NCBI GenBank assembly: GCA_903934295.1
Contig: CAIZNI010000066.1
Span: 62,001 to 126,000 of the forward strand
DNA: 64,000 nt
Reading direction: 5' to 3'
Source: an uncultured beta proteobacterium
GTDB lineage: Bacteria > Pseudomonadota > Gammaproteobacteria > Burkholderiales > Burkholderiaceae_E
Position numbers and translations under genes: made by a program
The notes under the pieces: model-generated
What the model was told of the DNA's origin: nothing
Database searches by the model: none
What the model saw: only the letters and a program-made list of their open reading frames with translations
In this document: piece after piece, positions 37,312-46,907 of the stretch
How the letters are laid out: each line of letters begins with the position of its first letter
Numbering within the stretch: the first letter of the stretch is position 1

Positions 37312-38517
37312 TCAAACCCGCTCCACAATCGTAGCAATCCCCATTCCGCCGCCCACGCACAGCGTGATCAGTCCCCGTTTCAGTTGCCGCCTTTCCAGTT
37401 CGTCCAGCACGGTCCCCAGCAGCATCGCCCCGGTAGCGCCCAGTGGATGGCCCATGGCGATGGAGCCACCGTTGACGTTGACCTTTTCCGGCGGAACGCC
37501 GAGTTCATTCATGAAGCGCATCACCACGGCAGCGAAAGCTTCATTGACTTCGAACAGGTCGATGTCGTCGATACCGAGACCTGCTTTCGCCAGGGCTTTT
37601 CGGGTTGCGGGTACGGGTCCGGTCAGCATGATCGTGGGATCGGTACCGGTGAGTGCGGTGGCCAGTATCCGGCCGCGAGGGGTCAGTCCCAGCCGCTTGC
37701 CGGCGGCTTCATTGCCGATCAGGACGAGTGCGGCACCATCGACGATTCCGGATGAGTTGCCGGCGTGATGGACATGGTTGATCCGTTCGACCTGCGGGTA
37801 CTTCCGCAGCGCAACCGCGTCGAAGCCCATGGCGCCCAACTTGTCGAACGAGGGTTTCAACTGAGCGAGCGAGTCGGCCGATGTGTCGGGTCGAATTGTC
37901 TCGTCGCGCTGCAGGATGGCGATGCCCAGATCGTCGAGCACCGGCACCAGCGATCGGTCGAAGTGTCCGGCGCTTCGGGCCGCAGCGGCCTTGCGATGCG
38001 AGTTCGCGCCGAACTCATCCACCATCTCGCGGCTGTAGTCGTCGAGCGTGGCGATCAGGTCTGCGCCGATGCCTTGAGGCACGAAGCCGGTGGTCAGATT
38101 CGTTTCCGGGTCCTGCGCCCAGGCGCCGCCGTCCGACCCCATGGGGACTCGCGACATCGACTCGACGCCGCCGGCTACAATCAGATCTTCCCATCCGGAT
38201 CGCACCTTCTGGGCGGCCAGGTTGACGGCCTCCAGTCCCGATGCGCAGAAGCGGTTGATCTGCATCCCGGCCACTTTCAGGTCCCAGCCCGCGGCGAGAG
38301 CAGCGGTCTTGGCGATGACGGCCCCCTGGTCTCCGACCGGGGTCACCACGCCAAGCACCACGTCTTCCACCTGCGAGGTGTCCAGATCGTGCCGACGTTG
38401 CATCTCATGCATCAGCGTGGTCACCAGTTTCACCGGTTTGACCTCGTGCAGAGAGCCGCTGGACTTGCCCCGGCCGCGGGGGGTGCGGATGGCATCGAAA
38501 ACGTATGCTTCTGACAT
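37312..38517 (-). CDS. Acetyl-CoA C-acyltransferase / thiolase (401 aa)
   Basis: The thiolase triad is complete: nucleophile C91 in [13 protein letters not shown], histidine in [10 protein letters not shown] and the second cysteine in [10 protein letters not shown]. The enzyme cleaves 3-ketoacyl-CoA to acetyl-CoA in the last step of beta-oxidation, or runs in reverse. In related bacteria this gene normally precedes the fadB-type gene directly; here the signalling block lies between them. AGGAG precedes the ATG. It is divergent from the acyl-CoA dehydrogenase at 38619. Confidence 0.93.
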   Translation of the reverse strand: MSEAYVFDAIRTPRGRGKSSGSLHEVKPVKLVTTLMHEMQRRHDLDTSQVEDVVLGVVTPVGDQGAVIAKTAALAAGWDLKVAGMQINRFCASGLEAVNLAAQKVRSGWEDLIVAGGVESMSRVPMGSDGGAWAQDPETNLTTGFVPQGIGADLIATLDDYSREMVDEFGANSHRKAAAARSAGHFDRSLVPVLDDLGIAILQRDETIRPDTSADSLAQLKPSFDKLGAMGFDAVALRKYPQVERINHVHHAGNSSGIVDGAALVLIGNEAAGKRLGLTPRGRILATALTGTDPTIMLTGPVPATRKALAKAGLGIDDIDLFEVNEAFAAVVMRFMNELGVPPEKVNVNGGSIAMGHPLGATGAMLLGTVLDELERRQLKRGLITLCVGGGMGIATIVERV

Positions 38518-38618
38518 TTGGAACTCCTTATTTGCGCGGTGAACCTCGAGACCGCATCGACAAGGCAGTCTAAAGGAAGTTCTGGTAGCTTTGAGACGAC
38601 TCAGTGACAGGAATGAAT

Positions 38619-39770
38619 ATGATCGAACGCACCTTGTTTTCAGAAGACCACGATCGGTTCCGGGATTCGATTCGCCGATTCCTCGAGACCGAAGTGGTGC
38701 CGAACCACAGCGCCTGGGAAGACCAGGGTTATGTCGACCGTGACGTCTGGTTGAAGGCGGGGGCCAACGGCTTTCTCTGCTCGTCCATGCCCGAGGAGTA
38801 CGGCGGCGCAGCGGCCGACAAGCTCTACTCCGTTGTGCTGATGGAGGAGGTGGCGCGCGTCAATGCCACCGGGCTGGGATTCGGGCTGCACTCCGAGATC
38901 GTCGCCCCCTATCTCGCGCGTTACGGCACCGAAGAGCAGAAGCAGCGCCTGCTGCCGCCGATGGCGCGCGGTGAACTGATCGGTGCGATCGCGATGAGCG
39001 AGCCGGCGGCCGGCTCGGATCTGCAGGGTGTTCGCACCACCGCGATTCGCGACGGCGATCATTACGTGCTCAATGGCTCCAAGACCTTCATCACCAACGG
39101 CTATCTGGCCGATGTGGTGATCGTGGTGGCCAAGACGAATCCGACCGCCGGGGCCAAGGGCACCAGCCTGCTGCTCGTCGAGCGCGGCATGCCCGGCTTC
39201 GAGAAGGGCAAGCGGCTGAAGAAGATCGGCATGAAGGCGCAGGACACCTCCGAACTCTTCTTCGACAACGTCAAGGTGCCGGTGGCCAACCTGCTGGGCG
39301 GCGAGAACCAGGGTTTCATCGCGCTGATGCAGGAGCTCCCCTGGGAGCGGCTGCAGATTGCGATCACGGCGATCGCGTCAGCGCAGGCGGCCATCGACTG
39401 GACAGTGGCGTATGTGAAAGAGCGCAAGGTCTTTGGCAACACCGTCGCCAGCTACCAGAACACCCGGTTCACCCTGGCCGAGGCGCAGACCGAAGTGCAG
39501 GTGGCGCGGGTGTTCGTCGACAAGTGCACCGAGCTGCTGATGGTGGGCAAGCTCGACACCGCGACCGCGTCGATGGCCAAGTACTGGTGTTCGGACCTGC
39601 AGTGCAAGGTCATCGATGAATGCCTGCAACTGCATGGCGGGTATGGCTACATGTGGGAGTACCCGATCGCACGCGCCTATGCCGATGCGCGCGTCCAGCG
39701 CATCTACGGCGGGACCAACGAGATCATGAAGGAACTGATCACGCGCTCGATGGGTCTCGGGGCGAAATAG
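38619..39770 (+). CDS. Acyl-CoA dehydrogenase (383 aa)
   Basis: I choose the ATG at 38619, six bases after AGGA; an ATG two codons upstream and a GTG further up are also in frame. The protein has the two family signatures ([20 protein letters not shown] and, near the end, [20 protein letters not shown] with [14 protein letters not shown]). It oxidises acyl-CoA to enoyl-CoA with FAD and passes electrons to ETF. It sits back to back with the thiolase and probably shares its control. Chain-length preference is not clear. Confidence 0.93.
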   Translation: MIERTLFSEDHDRFRDSIRRFLETEVVPNHSAWEDQGYVDRDVWLKAGANGFLCSSMPEEYGGAAADKLYSVVLMEEVARVNATGLGFGLHSEIVAPYLARYGTEEQKQRLLPPMARGELIGAIAMSEPAAGSDLQGVRTTAIRDGDHYVLNGSKTFITNGYLADVVIVVAKTNPTAGAKGTSLLLVERGMPGFEKGKRLKKIGMKAQDTSELFFDNVKVPVANLLGGENQGFIALMQELPWERLQIAITAIASAQAAIDWTVAYVKERKVFGNTVASYQNTRFTLAEAQTEVQVARVFVDKCTELLMVGKLDTATASMAKYWCSDLQCKVIDECLQLHGGYGYMWEYPIARAYADARVQRIYGGTNEIMKELITRSMGLGAK

Positions 39771-39897
39771 CCGGGGTGGCCCCGGGGTGGTCCCGGGGCA
39801 GTCGCGGAGCACTCGATATCCGGGGCTTTCGATCGCCCGGATATTCGATCGCCGGCAGGGTCGACCTCAGCGGGCGCGGCTGTTCAGGCCGTCGCCC

Positions 39898-40299
39898 TCA
39901 GCGCGGCGCCAGAAACAAACCCACCAGAACGGGACCGGCGATGCTCAGCCAGGCCAGCGCGGTCAGGGCGAGGGCCAACATCACCGCCGCGCTGCCCAGG
40001 TCCTTCGCCTGCCCGGCCATCGGGTGGTTCTCGGTGGAGATGCGGTCGACCACCGCCTCGACGGCCGAGTTCAGCAATTCCACGATCAGCACCAGCAGCA
40101 GGGATCCGAGCAGCAGCAGACGTTCGACCGCGCTGAACGGAAAGAACACCGCGACCGGCGCAAGTACTGCCGTCAGCGCCAGTTCCTGGCGAAAGGCGGC
40201 CTCGCGGCGGAAGGCATCGGCCAGCCCCTGGCGCGAGTAACGGATGGCATGGCGGATTCTCGCGATGCCGCCGTGGCTCTTGAAGGGGCTGGGCTGCAC
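39898..40299 (-). CDS. dgkA: Diacylglycerol kinase DgkA (133 aa)
   Basis: This small integral membrane enzyme phosphorylates diacylglycerol and recycles lipid from periplasmic glucan synthesis. Three membrane helices follow an N-terminal amphipathic segment, and the signature ELLNSAVEAVVDRI with the following KDLGSAAVMLALA is exact. It starts three bases after the stop of the enoyl-CoA hydratase, so the two are cotranscribed. An N-terminal leader of about 15 residues precedes the usual start. Confidence 0.93.
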   Translation of the reverse strand: MQPSPFKSHGGIARIRHAIRYSRQGLADAFRREAAFRQELALTAVLAPVAVFFPFSAVERLLLLGSLLLVLIVELLNSAVEAVVDRISTENHPMAGQAKDLGSAAVMLALALTALAWLSIAGPVLVGLFLAPR

Positions 40300-40302
40300 T
40301 GT

Positions 40303-41085
40303 TCAGCGGCCCTTGAACTGCGGGGGGCGCTTTTGCAGGAAAGCCGCAACACCCTCGCGGAAGTCTTCGGTCTTGGCGGCCTTCATCTGCAGTTCGGCCT
40401 CGAGCTCGAGTTGTGTGGGCAGGTCACGCTGGTGGCTGTCGTTCAGCGCTTCCTTGATCATCGCGTAGGCGCGGGTGGGCATCGATGCCAGCTTGGCGGC
40501 CATCTCGCGTGCCTGGGTCTGCAGCGCGTCGTCCTCGCAGACCTGCCAGACCAGCCCGAAACTCTTGGCGTCCTCGGCGCTGATGCGATCGGCCAGGATC
40601 GCCATCGCACGGGCGCGCACATCGCCGACGTAGCGCGGCAGGAACCAGGTGCTGCCCGCATCGGGCACCAGGCCGATCTTGGAGAAGGCCTGCAGGAAGC
40701 TGGCCGAACGGCCCGCCAGGATGATGTCGCCCGCCATCGCGATGCTCATGCCCGCGCCGGCGGCCACGCCGTTGACGGCGCTGATGATGGGCTTGGGCAT
40801 GGACCGCATCAGGGTGATGACCGGGTGATAACGGTCGCGCAGCGTCGAGCCGGGGTCACTGCCACCGCCCGGCGATGAGCTCGCGAGATCGGCGCCGGCG
40901 GAAAAGCCGCGGCCCGCGCCGGTGACGATGACCGCGCGCACCGCTTCGTCGGTCTGGGCCTGGGTGAGCGCTTCACGAAGCGCCAGCATCAGGGGGGTGT
41001 TCAGGGCGTTGAGCACGTCGGGGCGGTTCAGGGTGATGGTCGCCACGGCGCCGTCGACCTGGTAGAGCACGGGAGAGTCGGACAT
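40303..41085 (-). CDS. Enoyl-CoA hydratase/isomerase, PaaG-like (260 aa)
   Basis: The crotonase fold is clear: ATITLNRPDVLNALNTPL, GRGFSAGADL for the first oxyanion region, NGVAAGAGMSIAMAGD for the second, and FSKIGLVPDAGSTWFLPR. An alanine replaces the usual first catalytic glutamate region (GAGMSIA), and an aspartate in LVPDAGS is the position used by PaaG-type isomerases. A ring-opening isomerase or 2,3-enoyl isomerase is therefore as likely as a hydratase. No phenylacetate genes are adjacent. Confidence 0.87.
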   Translation of the reverse strand: MSDSPVLYQVDGAVATITLNRPDVLNALNTPLMLALREALTQAQTDEAVRAVIVTGAGRGFSAGADLASSSPGGGSDPGSTLRDRYHPVITLMRSMPKPIISAVNGVAAGAGMSIAMAGDIILAGRSASFLQAFSKIGLVPDAGSTWFLPRYVGDVRARAMAILADRISAEDAKSFGLVWQVCEDDALQTQAREMAAKLASMPTRAYAMIKEALNDSHQRDLPTQLELEAELQMKAAKTEDFREGVAAFLQKRPPQFKGR

Positions 41086-41209
41086 CGGATGATCTTTCGG
41101 GTGGGGTCAGCAAAAAGAAAGGGTGTTCGAAACAGGGAGGCTCGAAGCAGGGATGTTCGAGATGCCTGCCGCAGCCGGCGTGCGCTGCGGTTCGTCAGAA
41201 ACGGATGCT

Positions 41210-42358
41210 TCAGCCGCGCGGCACGATGCCCATGGTCTTGGCGATGATGCCCATCATGACCTCGTCGGCGCCACCACCGATCGAGCCGAGCCGCGAGTCG
41301 CGCCAGAAGCGGTTGACCCGCGTCTCTTCCATGTAGCCCATGCCGCCCCAGAACTGCACGCACCAGTCGGCCACCTCGCGCGCGACGCGGGCGCACTTGA
41401 GCTTGCACATCGAGGCGAGCTGGGTCACGTCGGTGCCACCGACATACAGCTCCACCGCCCGGTGCAGCATGCAGCGGACCGCCTCGACTTCGGTCTGCAG
41501 TTCGGCCAGCTTGTAGTAGATGTACTGGTTGTGCAGCAACGGCTTGCCGAAGGCTTCGCGCGAGCGCAGGTAGTCGATGGTTTCCTGGATGATCAGTGAG
41601 TTCTTGAGCCAGCCGGCGGCGGCCCACAGGCGCTCTTCCTGGAACTGCATCATCTGGTAGGTAAAGCCCATGCCTTCCTCGCCGATGCGATAGCGCTGCG
41701 GCACCCGCACGTCGTCGAAATGGATCTGCGCGGTGTCCGAGGCGTTCATGCCCACCTTCTTGAGCTTGCGGGCGATCTCGACCCCGGGCGTCTTCATCGG
41801 CACGCAGATCAGGGTCTTGTTGCGGTGCGAGTTCCCCTCGCCGGTGTTGGCCAGCAGGCAGATCCAGTCGGCCTGGGTGCCGTTGGTGGTCCACATCTTG
41901 CCGCCGTTGATGATGTAGTCGTCGCCATCCTTGCGCGCGCTGGTCTTGATCGAGGCGACGTCGGATCCGGCGCCGACCTCGGAGACGCCCAGGCAGGCGA
42001 CGTATTCGCCGCTGATCGAAGGCTCGAGGAATTCGCGGCGCAATTCATCGGAACCGAAGCGCGCCAGTGCCGGCGTGGCCATGTCGGTCTGCACGCCGAT
42101 GGCCATCGGAATGGCGCCGCAGTGGATGTGGCTGAGTGCTTCGGCGGTGGCGATCGAGTAGGAATAGTCCAGCCCCAGGCCGCCGTATTCGACCGGTTTG
42201 CTCACGCCCAGAAAGCCGAGCTTGCCCATCTTGCGGAACACCTCATGCGCCGGGAAGATGCCGGCGGCTTCCCATTCATCGACATGCGGGTTGATCTCGC
42301 TGTCGATGAAGCGCTTGAGGGAGTCCTGCATCTGGGTGTGCTGTTCGGTGAAGATCAT
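41210..42358 (-). CDS. Acyl-CoA dehydrogenase (382 aa)
   Basis: The start MIFTEQHTQMQDSLKRFIDS is a typical ACAD opening; a 25-residue extension is possible but unconserved. Motifs ACLGVSEVGAGSDVASIKTS, DYIINGGKMWTTNGTQADW and the C-terminal QFWGGMGYMEETRVNRFWRD are present. The terminal GGADEVMMGIIAKTMG places it near the citronellyl/branched-chain or short-chain subgroup, only tentatively. It is divergent from the TetR regulator of the AtuA operon, with a 59-bp shared promoter region. Confidence 0.9.
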   Translation of the reverse strand: MIFTEQHTQMQDSLKRFIDSEINPHVDEWEAAGIFPAHEVFRKMGKLGFLGVSKPVEYGGLGLDYSYSIATAEALSHIHCGAIPMAIGVQTDMATPALARFGSDELRREFLEPSISGEYVACLGVSEVGAGSDVASIKTSARKDGDDYIINGGKMWTTNGTQADWICLLANTGEGNSHRNKTLICVPMKTPGVEIARKLKKVGMNASDTAQIHFDDVRVPQRYRIGEEGMGFTYQMMQFQEERLWAAAGWLKNSLIIQETIDYLRSREAFGKPLLHNQYIYYKLAELQTEVEAVRCMLHRAVELYVGGTDVTQLASMCKLKCARVAREVADWCVQFWGGMGYMEETRVNRFWRDSRLGSIGGGADEVMMGIIAKTMGIVPRG

Positions 42359-42405
42359 CTGGCGTTTCCGATATTGAATTCTGTTCATTAAGATGCTGTA
42401 ATCAA

Positions 42406-42417
42406 TGACGGCAGTCA
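42406..42417. promoter_or_regulatory. Small palindrome in the ACAD/TetR divergent promoter
   Basis: TGAC and GTCA flank four bases immediately before the TetR ATG, inside the 59-bp divergent gap. It is short and is only a candidate TetR half-site pair. Confidence 0.25.
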
Positions 42418-43179
42418 ATGTGCAGTGCAGCAATTCGCCCGTTTCGGAGCGTGAGCGTCATTCCTGAATCCCATTCAAATCAGTCACCGCCCGAGGTTCG
42501 CGAACGGCTGCCGCGGCGCCGCAAGTCGGCGCGCCGCTCGGAGATCCTGGCGGCGGCGCGCGAGGTGTTCGCCGCGCATCCCTACGACGAAGCCGCGATC
42601 AGCGACATCGCGGCGCGGGCCGATTGCGTCGAAGGAACCATCTACACCTACTTCCGGAACAAGCGCGAGCTGTTCGATGCGGTGCTCGCGACGTTCTACG
42701 ACTCGCTCATCGAAGACATCGCGCCGCGCTTTGCCGCCATCCACGGCACGCGCGACCGGCTGCGCTTCCTGGTGACACGGCATCTGCTGATCTCGGTCGA
42801 GGATCCGGGGCTGGGCGCGATCATCGTGCGCGAGTCGCGAACCCGCAGCGGCTATTTCGGCTCCAAGCTGCACGCGCTGAACCGGCGTTACAGCCGCTTC
42901 CTGCTGCAGACCCTCACCGACGGCGTGGCGCGCGGCGAACTGCGCGCCGACCTGGACACCGCGCTGGCGCGCGATCTGCTGTTCGGGGGGATGGAGCACT
43001 GGACTTTCAATGAACGGGGACGCCATCGCAGCTTCGATCCGGCGCTGGCAGCCGATGCCATCGTCGGCATGCTGCTCGACGGCTGGAGCGCCGTCGCACC
43101 GGGTTCTCCGCTCGAGCGGCTGAGCCAGCGAATCGACCGGCTCGAGACGAGCCTCAAACAGACAGGGAGACGAAAATGA
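42418..43179 (+). CDS. TetR/AcrR-family transcriptional regulator (253 aa)
   Basis: Residues 36-85 form the TetR helix-turn-helix (RRSEILAAAREVFAAHPYDEA, AISDIAARADCVEGTIYTYFRNKRELFDAV), followed by a helical ligand-binding domain. The N-terminal 35 residues are unusual, and a GTG at 42451 is an alternative start, though with poor spacing to its Shine-Dalgarno. The stop overlaps the ATG of the AtuA gene. It probably represses both this operon and the divergent acyl-CoA dehydrogenase, with an acyl-CoA as the likely inducer. Confidence 0.88.
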   Translation: MCSAAIRPFRSVSVIPESHSNQSPPEVRERLPRRRKSARRSEILAAAREVFAAHPYDEAAISDIAARADCVEGTIYTYFRNKRELFDAVLATFYDSLIEDIAPRFAAIHGTRDRLRFLVTRHLLISVEDPGLGAIIVRESRTRSGYFGSKLHALNRRYSRFLLQTLTDGVARGELRADLDTALARDLLFGGMEHWTFNERGRHRSFDPALAADAIVGMLLDGWSAVAPGSPLERLSQRIDRLETSLKQTGRRK

Positions 43180-44975
43180 GTGAACAGGCGGGCAATGAGC
43201 GGGTGGTGCGAATCGGCGGTGCTTCCGGGTTCTGGGGCGACACCGCGATGTCGGCGCCGCAACTGGTGCGTGGCGCCGACATCGATTACCTGGTCTTCGA
43301 CTACCTCGCCGAGGTCACCATGTCGATCCTGGCCAGCCAGCGGCTGAAGGATCCGGCGGCCGGCTATGCGACCGATTTCGTGCAGATCACCATGAAGGCA
43401 CTGCTGCCTGACCTGGTCGCGAAAAAGATCCGCGTCGTCGCCAATGCGGGCGGCGTCAATCCGCTGGCCTGTCGCGACGCGCTGGCCCGGGTGGCGCAGT
43501 CGCTGGGGCTCACGCTGCGCATCGGCGTGGTGACCGGCGATGAGATCTCGGCGGCCGTGCCCGCGCTGCGCGAGCGCGACACCCGCGAGATGTTCAGCGG
43601 CGAGGCGATGCCGCCGGCGTTCGTGAGCGTCAACGCCTATCTGGGCGCCATTCCGATCGCCCGCGCGCTCGACCAGGGGTGCGATGTGGTCATCACCGGA
43701 CGCTGCGTCGATTCGGCGGTGACGCTGGGTGTGCTGATGCACGAGTTCGGCTGGCGCGACGACGAGCACGACCGGCTGGCCCAGGGCACGCTGGCGGGCC
43801 ACCTGATCGAGTGCGGCGCGCAGTGCACCGGCGGGCTGTTCACCGACTGGGACCAGGTGCCCGACTGGGAAAACATCGGCTTTCCGATCGTCGAGGCGCG
43901 CGCGGACGGCAGCTTCACCATCACCAAGCCCGAGGGCACCGGCGGGCTGGTGACGCCGGCCACCGTGTCCGAGCAACTGGTCTACGAGATCGGTGATCCG
44001 CGGGCCTATCAGGTGCCCGACGTGTGCTGCGATTTCACGCAGGTGCGGTTCGAGCAGACCGGCGAGCACCGGGTCCGGGTGTCGGGCGCGCGCGGTCGCG
44101 CACCGACCAGCACCTACAAGGTCAGCGCCACCTTCGCCGACGGCTATCGCAACATGGCGGTGCTGGTGATCGGCGGTCAGGATGCGCCGGCCAAGGCCCG
44201 CCGCACCGGCGAGGCGATCCTGACTCGCACCTCGCGCATGCTGGCCGCGCTCGGTCTGCCCGCCTATTCGGAGACCCGCATCGAACTGCTGGGCGCCGAG
44301 GACATGTTTGGCGCGTCGGCGCGTCCCGACACCCGCGAGGTGGTGCTCAAGATCGCGGTGCGCTGTCCGTCCAAGGCGAGTCTCGATCTGTTCGCGCGCG
44401 AGTTCGCGCCCGCCGGCACCTCGATGGCGCCCGGTACCACCGGACTCATGGGCGGGCGGCCGTCGCCCACGCCGGTGATCCGGCTGTTCTCTTTCCTGGT
44501 CGACAAGCGTGAGGTGCCGATCGCGCTTGAGGTCGACGGCACGCGCACCCTGATCGAGGTCCCGCATGGAAGCGCGGCTGCGCCCACCGATCTGCCACCG
44601 GCGCGTGCGCTGCCCACCGCCGCGCCGGCACCCGGGGTGGCGCTGCGCACCGTGCCGCTGATCCGGCTGGCCCACGGCCGCTCGGGCGACAAGGGCAACA
44701 AGGCGAACATCGGGGTGATCGCGCGCCGTCCGGCGTATGTGCCGGTGCTGTCGGCCTGGCTCACGCCCGAGCGGGTTGCCGCGCACTTCGCGCACAACCA
44801 GCCGAGCAGCGTCGAACGCTTCGATCTGCCCGGATTCGACGCGATGAATTTCCTGCTGCACGACGTGCTGGGCGGCGGCGGCATGGCGTCGCTGCGCACC
44901 GACAGTCTGGCCAAGGCCTTCGCCCAGGTGCTGCTGACCCTGCCGGTCGATGTGCCGGCCGACCTCGTCGACTGA
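43176..44975 (+). CDS. AtuA-family protein (DUF1446 plus AtuA-like domain, 599 aa)
   Basis: Residues 8-450 match the acyclic terpene utilisation AtuA / DUF1446 family (VRIGGASGFWGDTAMSAPQL, then DYLVFDYLAEVTMSILASQR, and CVDSAVTLGVLMHEFGW). The C-terminal AtuA-like domain at about 490-595 contains RLAHGRSGDKGNKANIGVIA. The biochemical role is not established, although the gene is needed for citronellol/geraniol use in Pseudomonas. ATGA overlaps with the TetR gene and a one-base TGATG overlap with the flavodoxin gene form a tight operon. Geranyl-CoA carboxylase genes are absent. Confidence 0.88.
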   Translation: MSEQAGNERVVRIGGASGFWGDTAMSAPQLVRGADIDYLVFDYLAEVTMSILASQRLKDPAAGYATDFVQITMKALLPDLVAKKIRVVANAGGVNPLACRDALARVAQSLGLTLRIGVVTGDEISAAVPALRERDTREMFSGEAMPPAFVSVNAYLGAIPIARALDQGCDVVITGRCVDSAVTLGVLMHEFGWRDDEHDRLAQGTLAGHLIECGAQCTGGLFTDWDQVPDWENIGFPIVEARADGSFTITKPEGTGGLVTPATVSEQLVYEIGDPRAYQVPDVCCDFTQVRFEQTGEHRVRVSGARGRAPTSTYKVSATFADGYRNMAVLVIGGQDAPAKARRTGEAILTRTSRMLAALGLPAYSETRIELLGAEDMFGASARPDTREVVLKIAVRCPSKASLDLFAREFAPAGTSMAPGTTGLMGGRPSPTPVIRLFSFLVDKREVPIALEVDGTRTLIEVPHGSAAAPTDLPPARALPTAAPAPGVALRTVPLIRLAHGRSGDKGNKANIGVIARRPAYVPVLSAWLTPERVAAHFAHNQPSSVERFDLPGFDAMNFLLHDVLGGGGMASLRTDSLAKAFAQVLLTLPVDVPADLVD

Positions 44976-45520
44976 TGACGCAGCAGCCCGCGCCGCTCGC
45001 GGCGCCGCAGTCGGCCCGGCGCCTGCTGATCGTCTGGTGGAGTGTCACCGGCGCCAGCCGTGCGATGGCGCTGGCGGCGCACCGGGCGGCCTGCGACGCG
45101 CAGGAGTGCGAGGTGCAGGCGTGCGAGGTGCACTTGCGGCAGGCGGGCGAGGCGAGCGTCGATGACCTGCTTCAGGCGAACGCCTTCCTGTTCGTGATGC
45201 CCGAGATGCTGGGGTCCATGGCGGGCGCGATGAAGGACCTGTTCGACCGGACCTACTACCCGCTGCTGGGCCGCCTCGAGGGCCGGCCTTACGCGCTGGT
45301 TGTGTGTGCCGGATCGGACGGCAGCGGGGCGGTGCGCCAGCTCGAGCGCATCGTCACCGGCTGGCGCCTGCGCCGGGTGGCCGAGCCGCTGATCGTGTGC
45401 ACGCACGCCCAGACCCCCGAAGCGATCGCGGCGCCCAAGGTGATGACGCCCGAGGCACTGGAAGCCGCCGCCGTGCTCGGCCAGAGCCTGGCCACCGGGG
45501 TGGCGCTCGGCATCTGGTGA
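44975..45520 (+). CDS. Flavodoxin-fold NAD(P)H-dependent reductase-like protein (181 aa)
   Basis: The N-terminal strand and FMN phosphate loop read RRLLIVWWSVTGASRAMALA, and the middle strand reads FLFVMPEMLGSMAGAMKDLFDRTYY, typical of flavodoxin-like NADPH-dependent FMN reductases. The C-terminal part is Ala-rich and regular. The start overlaps the AtuA stop by one base, so it is translationally coupled and presumably supplies reducing power or acts in the same pathway. The electron acceptor is unknown. Confidence 0.78.
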   Translation: MTQQPAPLAAPQSARRLLIVWWSVTGASRAMALAAHRAACDAQECEVQACEVHLRQAGEASVDDLLQANAFLFVMPEMLGSMAGAMKDLFDRTYYPLLGRLEGRPYALVVCAGSDGSGAVRQLERIVTGWRLRRVAEPLIVCTHAQTPEAIAAPKVMTPEALEAAAVLGQSLATGVALGIW

Positions 45521-45536
45521 GTTCGCAACGGCCGGG

Positions 45537-46904
45537 TCAGCGCTCCATCCCGGGAATCCAGTTCGTGCCGGCCAGCGGCACGCGGGCCATCGCGGCAGCC
45601 TCGATGGTGAGCGCCACCAGGTCTTCGGGCTCGAGGTGGTGGACATCCTGCTTGCCGCAGGCGCGCGCCAGCGTGGTCAGCTCCATCGTCAGTGTCTTCA
45701 GATAGTTCTTGAGCTGACGCGCGCCCCAGTCTGGCTCCAGGCGCTGTTCGAGCACCTCGTCCTGGGTGGTGATGCCCACCGGGCAGCGACCGGTGTGGCA
45801 GTGATGGCAAAAGCCCGCCTGAGTGCCCAGCGCCGCATAGTCGGCCTCGGCGCTGATCGGCTGACCCTGCTGGAAGTAGACCTCGCGGTTGCAGCCCAGC
45901 GCCATCAGTGTGGCCTGGCCGATCGAAACCGCGTCGGCGCCCAGCGCGATCGCTTTCGCGACATCGGCGCCGCTGCGGATGCCGCCCGAGACGATCAGCT
46001 GGACCTTGCCCTTCATGTCGAGCTCTTCCAGCGCCTGCACCGCCTGGCCGACCGCGGCCAGGGTCGGGATGCCGACGTTCTCGATGAAGCAGGTCTGGGT
46101 GGCGGCGGTGCCGCCCTGCATGCCGTCGACCACCACCACATCGGCGCCGGCATGCACCGCGAGCTTCACATCGTTGAACACCCGGGTGGCACCGACCTTC
46201 ACATAGATCGGCTTTTCCCAGTCGGTGATCTCGCGCAGTTCCTTGATCTTGATGGCCAGGTCATCGGGCCCGGTCCAGTCGGGATGGCGCGAGGCCGAAC
46301 GCTGGTCGACGCCTTCGGGCAGCGTGCGCATGCCGGCGACGCGGGGATTGACCTTCTGGCCGAGCAGCATGCCACCGCCGCCCGGCTTGGCGCCCTGGCC
46401 GATCACCACTTCGATCGCATCGGCGCGTCGCACGTCGTCGGGCTTGAAGCCGTAGCGCGAGGGCAGGCACTGGTAGACCAGGATCCGTGAGGCGTCGCGC
46501 TCCTCGCTGGTCATGCCGCCGTCGCCGGTGGTGGTCGAGGTGCCGGCAGCGGTCGCCGCGCGGCCGATCGCCTCCTTCACCCGGGCCGACAGCGCGCCGA
46601 AGCTCATGCCGGCGATGGTGATCGGGATGTCGAGTTCGATCGGCTTGCTGGCGAAGCGGGTGCCCAGCACCGTGCGCGTGGTGCAGCGTTCGCGGTAGCC
46701 CTCCAGGGGATAGCGCGACAGCGACGCGGCCAGGAACACCAGGTCGTCGAAGTGCGGCAGCTTGCGCTTGGCGCCCAGCCCGCGAATCTCGTAGAGGCCG
46801 GTCGCACAGGCCCGGTGGATGTAGTCGAGCGTGGCGCGGTCGAAGGTGGCGGACTCTTCGCGCTGCAGGCGCTTGAGCGGGATCGGCTGTTCGTTGCTGC
46901 TCAT
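45537..46904 (-). CDS. glxD: FMN-binding glutamate synthase-like protein, GlxD/MgsC type (455 aa)
   Basis: This corresponds to the central and FMN domains of the glutamate synthase large subunit (VKVGATRVFNDVKLAVHAGAD, DGMQGGTAATQTCF, LIVSGGIRSGADVAKAIALGAD), with the Fe-S cluster region CHHCHTGRCPVGITTQD near residue 385. In methylotrophs the GlxB/C/D set, called MgsABC, forms N-methylglutamate synthase. I prefer the ATG at 46904 over a TTG one codon upstream. It is last in a glnT-glxB-glxC-glxD series. Confidence 0.9.
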   Translation of the reverse strand: MSSNEQPIPLKRLQREESATFDRATLDYIHRACATGLYEIRGLGAKRKLPHFDDLVFLAASLSRYPLEGYRERCTTRTVLGTRFASKPIELDIPITIAGMSFGALSARVKEAIGRAATAAGTSTTTGDGGMTSEERDASRILVYQCLPSRYGFKPDDVRRADAIEVVIGQGAKPGGGGMLLGQKVNPRVAGMRTLPEGVDQRSASRHPDWTGPDDLAIKIKELREITDWEKPIYVKVGATRVFNDVKLAVHAGADVVVVDGMQGGTAATQTCFIENVGIPTLAAVGQAVQALEELDMKGKVQLIVSGGIRSGADVAKAIALGADAVSIGQATLMALGCNREVYFQQGQPISAEADYAALGTQAGFCHHCHTGRCPVGITTQDEVLEQRLEPDWGARQLKNYLKTLTMELTTLARACGKQDVHHLEPEDLVALTIEAAAMARVPLAGTNWIPGMER

Positions 46905-46907
46905 CAA

